This document shows, piece by piece, positions 5,615 to 6,744 of a stretch of 6,744 bases of DNA. The notes below the pieces were generated by a model. The model saw only the letters and a program-made list of their open reading frames with translations, made no database searches and was not told the origin of the DNA. Location of the stretch: contig JAGIAB010000156.1 in assembly GCA_017745135.1 (NCBI GenBank), positions 358 to 7,101 of the forward strand. Reading direction: 5' to 3'. The DNA comes from Flavisolibacter sp. GTDB lineage: Bacteria > Bacteroidota > Bacteroidia > Chitinophagales > Chitinophagaceae. Numbering within the stretch: the stretch's first letter is position 1; each line of letters begins with the position of its first letter. Position numbers and translations under genes: made by a program.

Positions 5615-6744
5615 TTGGCTAAGTATACTAAAGAAACTTACTTGTACTGGTACGAATTAATGCAATTAATTCGCCAGTTTGAGCTTACTGCAGAAGAGAA
5701 ATACAAGATGGAAGGAAAGATCCGCGGCTTTTTTCATGCCTATGTTGGGCAGGAAGCCATTGCCGCCGGATGTATGACCGCCACCAAACCCGAAGACAAA
5801 TTCATTACTGCTTACCGCGACCACGGACTGGCGATTGCCAAAGGGATGTCGGTAAATGCCTGCATGGCGGAATTATATGGTAAAGCTACCGGCTGTGCAA
5901 AAGGCAAGGGGGGAAGTATGCACTTTTTTGGGAAGAAGGAAAACTTTTACGGTGGTCATGGTATTGTAGGTGCACAAATCGGAACCGGCGCAGGTTTGGC
6001 TTTTGCCGAAAACTATCGCGAAACCGATAATGTAGTGCTGACCTTTTTTGGTGATGGCGCCGCACGACAAGGTATATTGCACGAAACCTTTAACATGGCA
6101 ATGCTTTGGAGCCTGCCTGTCATTTTCATTTGCGAAAACAACAATTACGCAATGGGAACTTCGGTGCAAAGAACGTCTAACATCACAGATATTTATAAAC
6201 TGGCCGATTCGTACGAAATGCCTGCCGATGAGATTGACGGTATGAGTGCAGAGGCTGTTCATGAAGGTGTTTCCAGAGCCGTAAAAAGAGCAAGAGAAAA
6301 AGGTGGTCCAACTTTACTGGAAATAAAGACCTATCGTTATAAAGGACACTCAATTTCTGATCCTCAGAAGTACAGAACCAAAGAAGAAGTAGAAGAATAC
6401 AAATCGAAAGATCCTATTTCCGCTCTTTTGAAAACAATTTACGATACTAAAATTGCAACCGAAGAAGAAATCGGACAGATCAACGAAAGAGTAGATGCTG
6501 CTGTAGCGGAAAGTGTGAAGTTTGCAGAAGAATCACCATGGCCGGATGACAGCGAGGTTTATAAAGATATTTATGTTGACCAGCCGCAGGTTATCGACAC
6601 TCTTTTGAAGCGGATTTCACTCAAAAGCCAAAATAATACCACGGGACAAATACAAGATGTTATTGCCGATTACACATTTTCGAACGGCAAGCTTACTGGT
6701 TTTGCAGCCAGTTGGGGCGACACGTTGAGCAGGTTCACCTATAG
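5615..6744 (+). CDS. pdhA: pyruvate dehydrogenase E1 component, alpha subunit (runs off right edge)
   Basis: E1 alpha, with E1 beta, uses thiamine diphosphate to decarboxylate pyruvate and pass the acetyl group to E2 lipoate in the cytosolic pyruvate dehydrogenase complex. Motifs seen are HAYVGQEA at 41-48, YRDHGLAIAKG at 67-77, KGKGGSMH at 96-103, the ThDP/Mg motif from GDGAARQG (146-153) to ENNNYAMGT (174-182), and the loop YRYKGHSISDPQKYR at 240-254. The start is taken as TTG at 5615, because the residues that follow (MAKYTKE, then YLYWYELMQLIRQFEL) match the family N-terminus and no ATG lies nearby; a TTG at 5594 is less likely. E1 alpha usually ends near residue 330-340, but the frame continues without a stop to residue 376 at the edge. 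The tail from about 322 does not resemble E1 alpha or E1 beta. The product is secure; the 3' end is odd. Confidence 0.93.
   Translation, partial: MAKYTKETYLYWYELMQLIRQFELTAEEKYKMEGKIRGFFHAYVGQEAIAAGCMTATKPEDKFITAYRDHGLAIAKGMSVNACMAELYGKATGCAKGKGGSMHFFGKKENFYGGHGIVGAQIGTGAGLAFAENYRETDNVVLTFFGDGAARQGILHETFNMAMLWSLPVIFICENNNYAMGTSVQRTSNITDIYKLADSYEMPADEIDGMSAEAVHEGVSRAVKRAREKGGPTLLEIKTYRYKGHSISDPQKYRTKEEVEEYKSKDPISALLKTIYDTKIATEEEIGQINERVDAAVAESVKFAEESPWPDDSEVYKDIYVDQPQVIDTLLKRISLKSQNNTTGQIQDVIADYTFSNGKLTGFAASWGDTLSRFTY
6579..6744 (+). other. unexplained C-terminal extension of PdhA
   Basis: After the conserved EESPWPDDSEVYKDIY (ending near residue 320) the reading frame goes on through a polar linker (about 322-348, with KSQNNTTGQ) into a stretch with alternating aromatic and small residues (YTFSNGKLTGF at 353-363, then SWGDTLSRFTY at 366-376) that looks like beta-hairpin strands, loosely similar to YD-type repeats of secreted proteins. 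Both other forward frames hit stops quickly, so frame 0 is the best coding candidate. It could be a fusion, a lost stop codon or an assembly join. Confidence 0.5.

Noticed and set aside
5873..6262. 129-codon minus-strand frame
   Set aside because: It lies wholly antisense to strongly conserved pdhA codons and resembles no family.

Overview
The window looks like chromosomal DNA of a Bacteroidota bacterium, most likely of the Chitinophagaceae/Chitinophagales type. The clues are Bacteroidota-style -7 promoter elements (TAnnTTTG: TATCTTTG before recF and TATTTTTG before pdhA), the absence of clear Shine-Dalgarno sequences, a DUF1599 gene followed by a BT_3928-type DoxX/MauE-like gene next to folP, and a PdhA whose residues I recognise as typical of that family. 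No genus can be named from the sequence alone.

Layout. Bases 1-200 hold the 5' end of folP on the minus strand, running off the left edge. A 120-base divergent gap (201-320) is filled by an array of short GAATT/AATTCGTG repeats in both orientations. Rightward from 321 comes a tight three-gene operon: a duplicated DUF1599 protein (321-914), a BT_3928-like membrane protein with a degenerate thioredoxin-like C-terminal domain (917-2083) and a DppB/OppB-type ABC permease without its partner genes (2088-3134). A stand-alone two-CBS-domain protein (3240-3677) follows and ends in a rho-independent terminator. A second terminator-like hairpin lies just beyond it, inside the convergent minus-strand gene.

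The minus-strand unit 5224-3788 is recF followed by a short DUF721/DciA-like gene, a common bacterial arrangement linked to replication and repair. Upstream of recF a 390-base gap (5225-5614) carries a second array (CACAGAG family), the recF and pdhA promoter elements and otherwise little. From 5615 to the right edge runs pdhA (pyruvate dehydrogenase E1 alpha). It reads past the position where E1 alpha normally ends and is still open at the edge.

Working together: folP (folate synthesis), recF/DUF721 (replication and repair) and pdhA (central carbon metabolism) are housekeeping genes in separate units, so this is mainly core genome. I find no phage, IS, CRISPR, tRNA or rRNA, and no strong case for a new multi-gene system. 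The points most worth a second look are the two repeat arrays with matching spacing, the E1 alpha C-terminal extension, and the pair of terminators whose arms can cross-pair.
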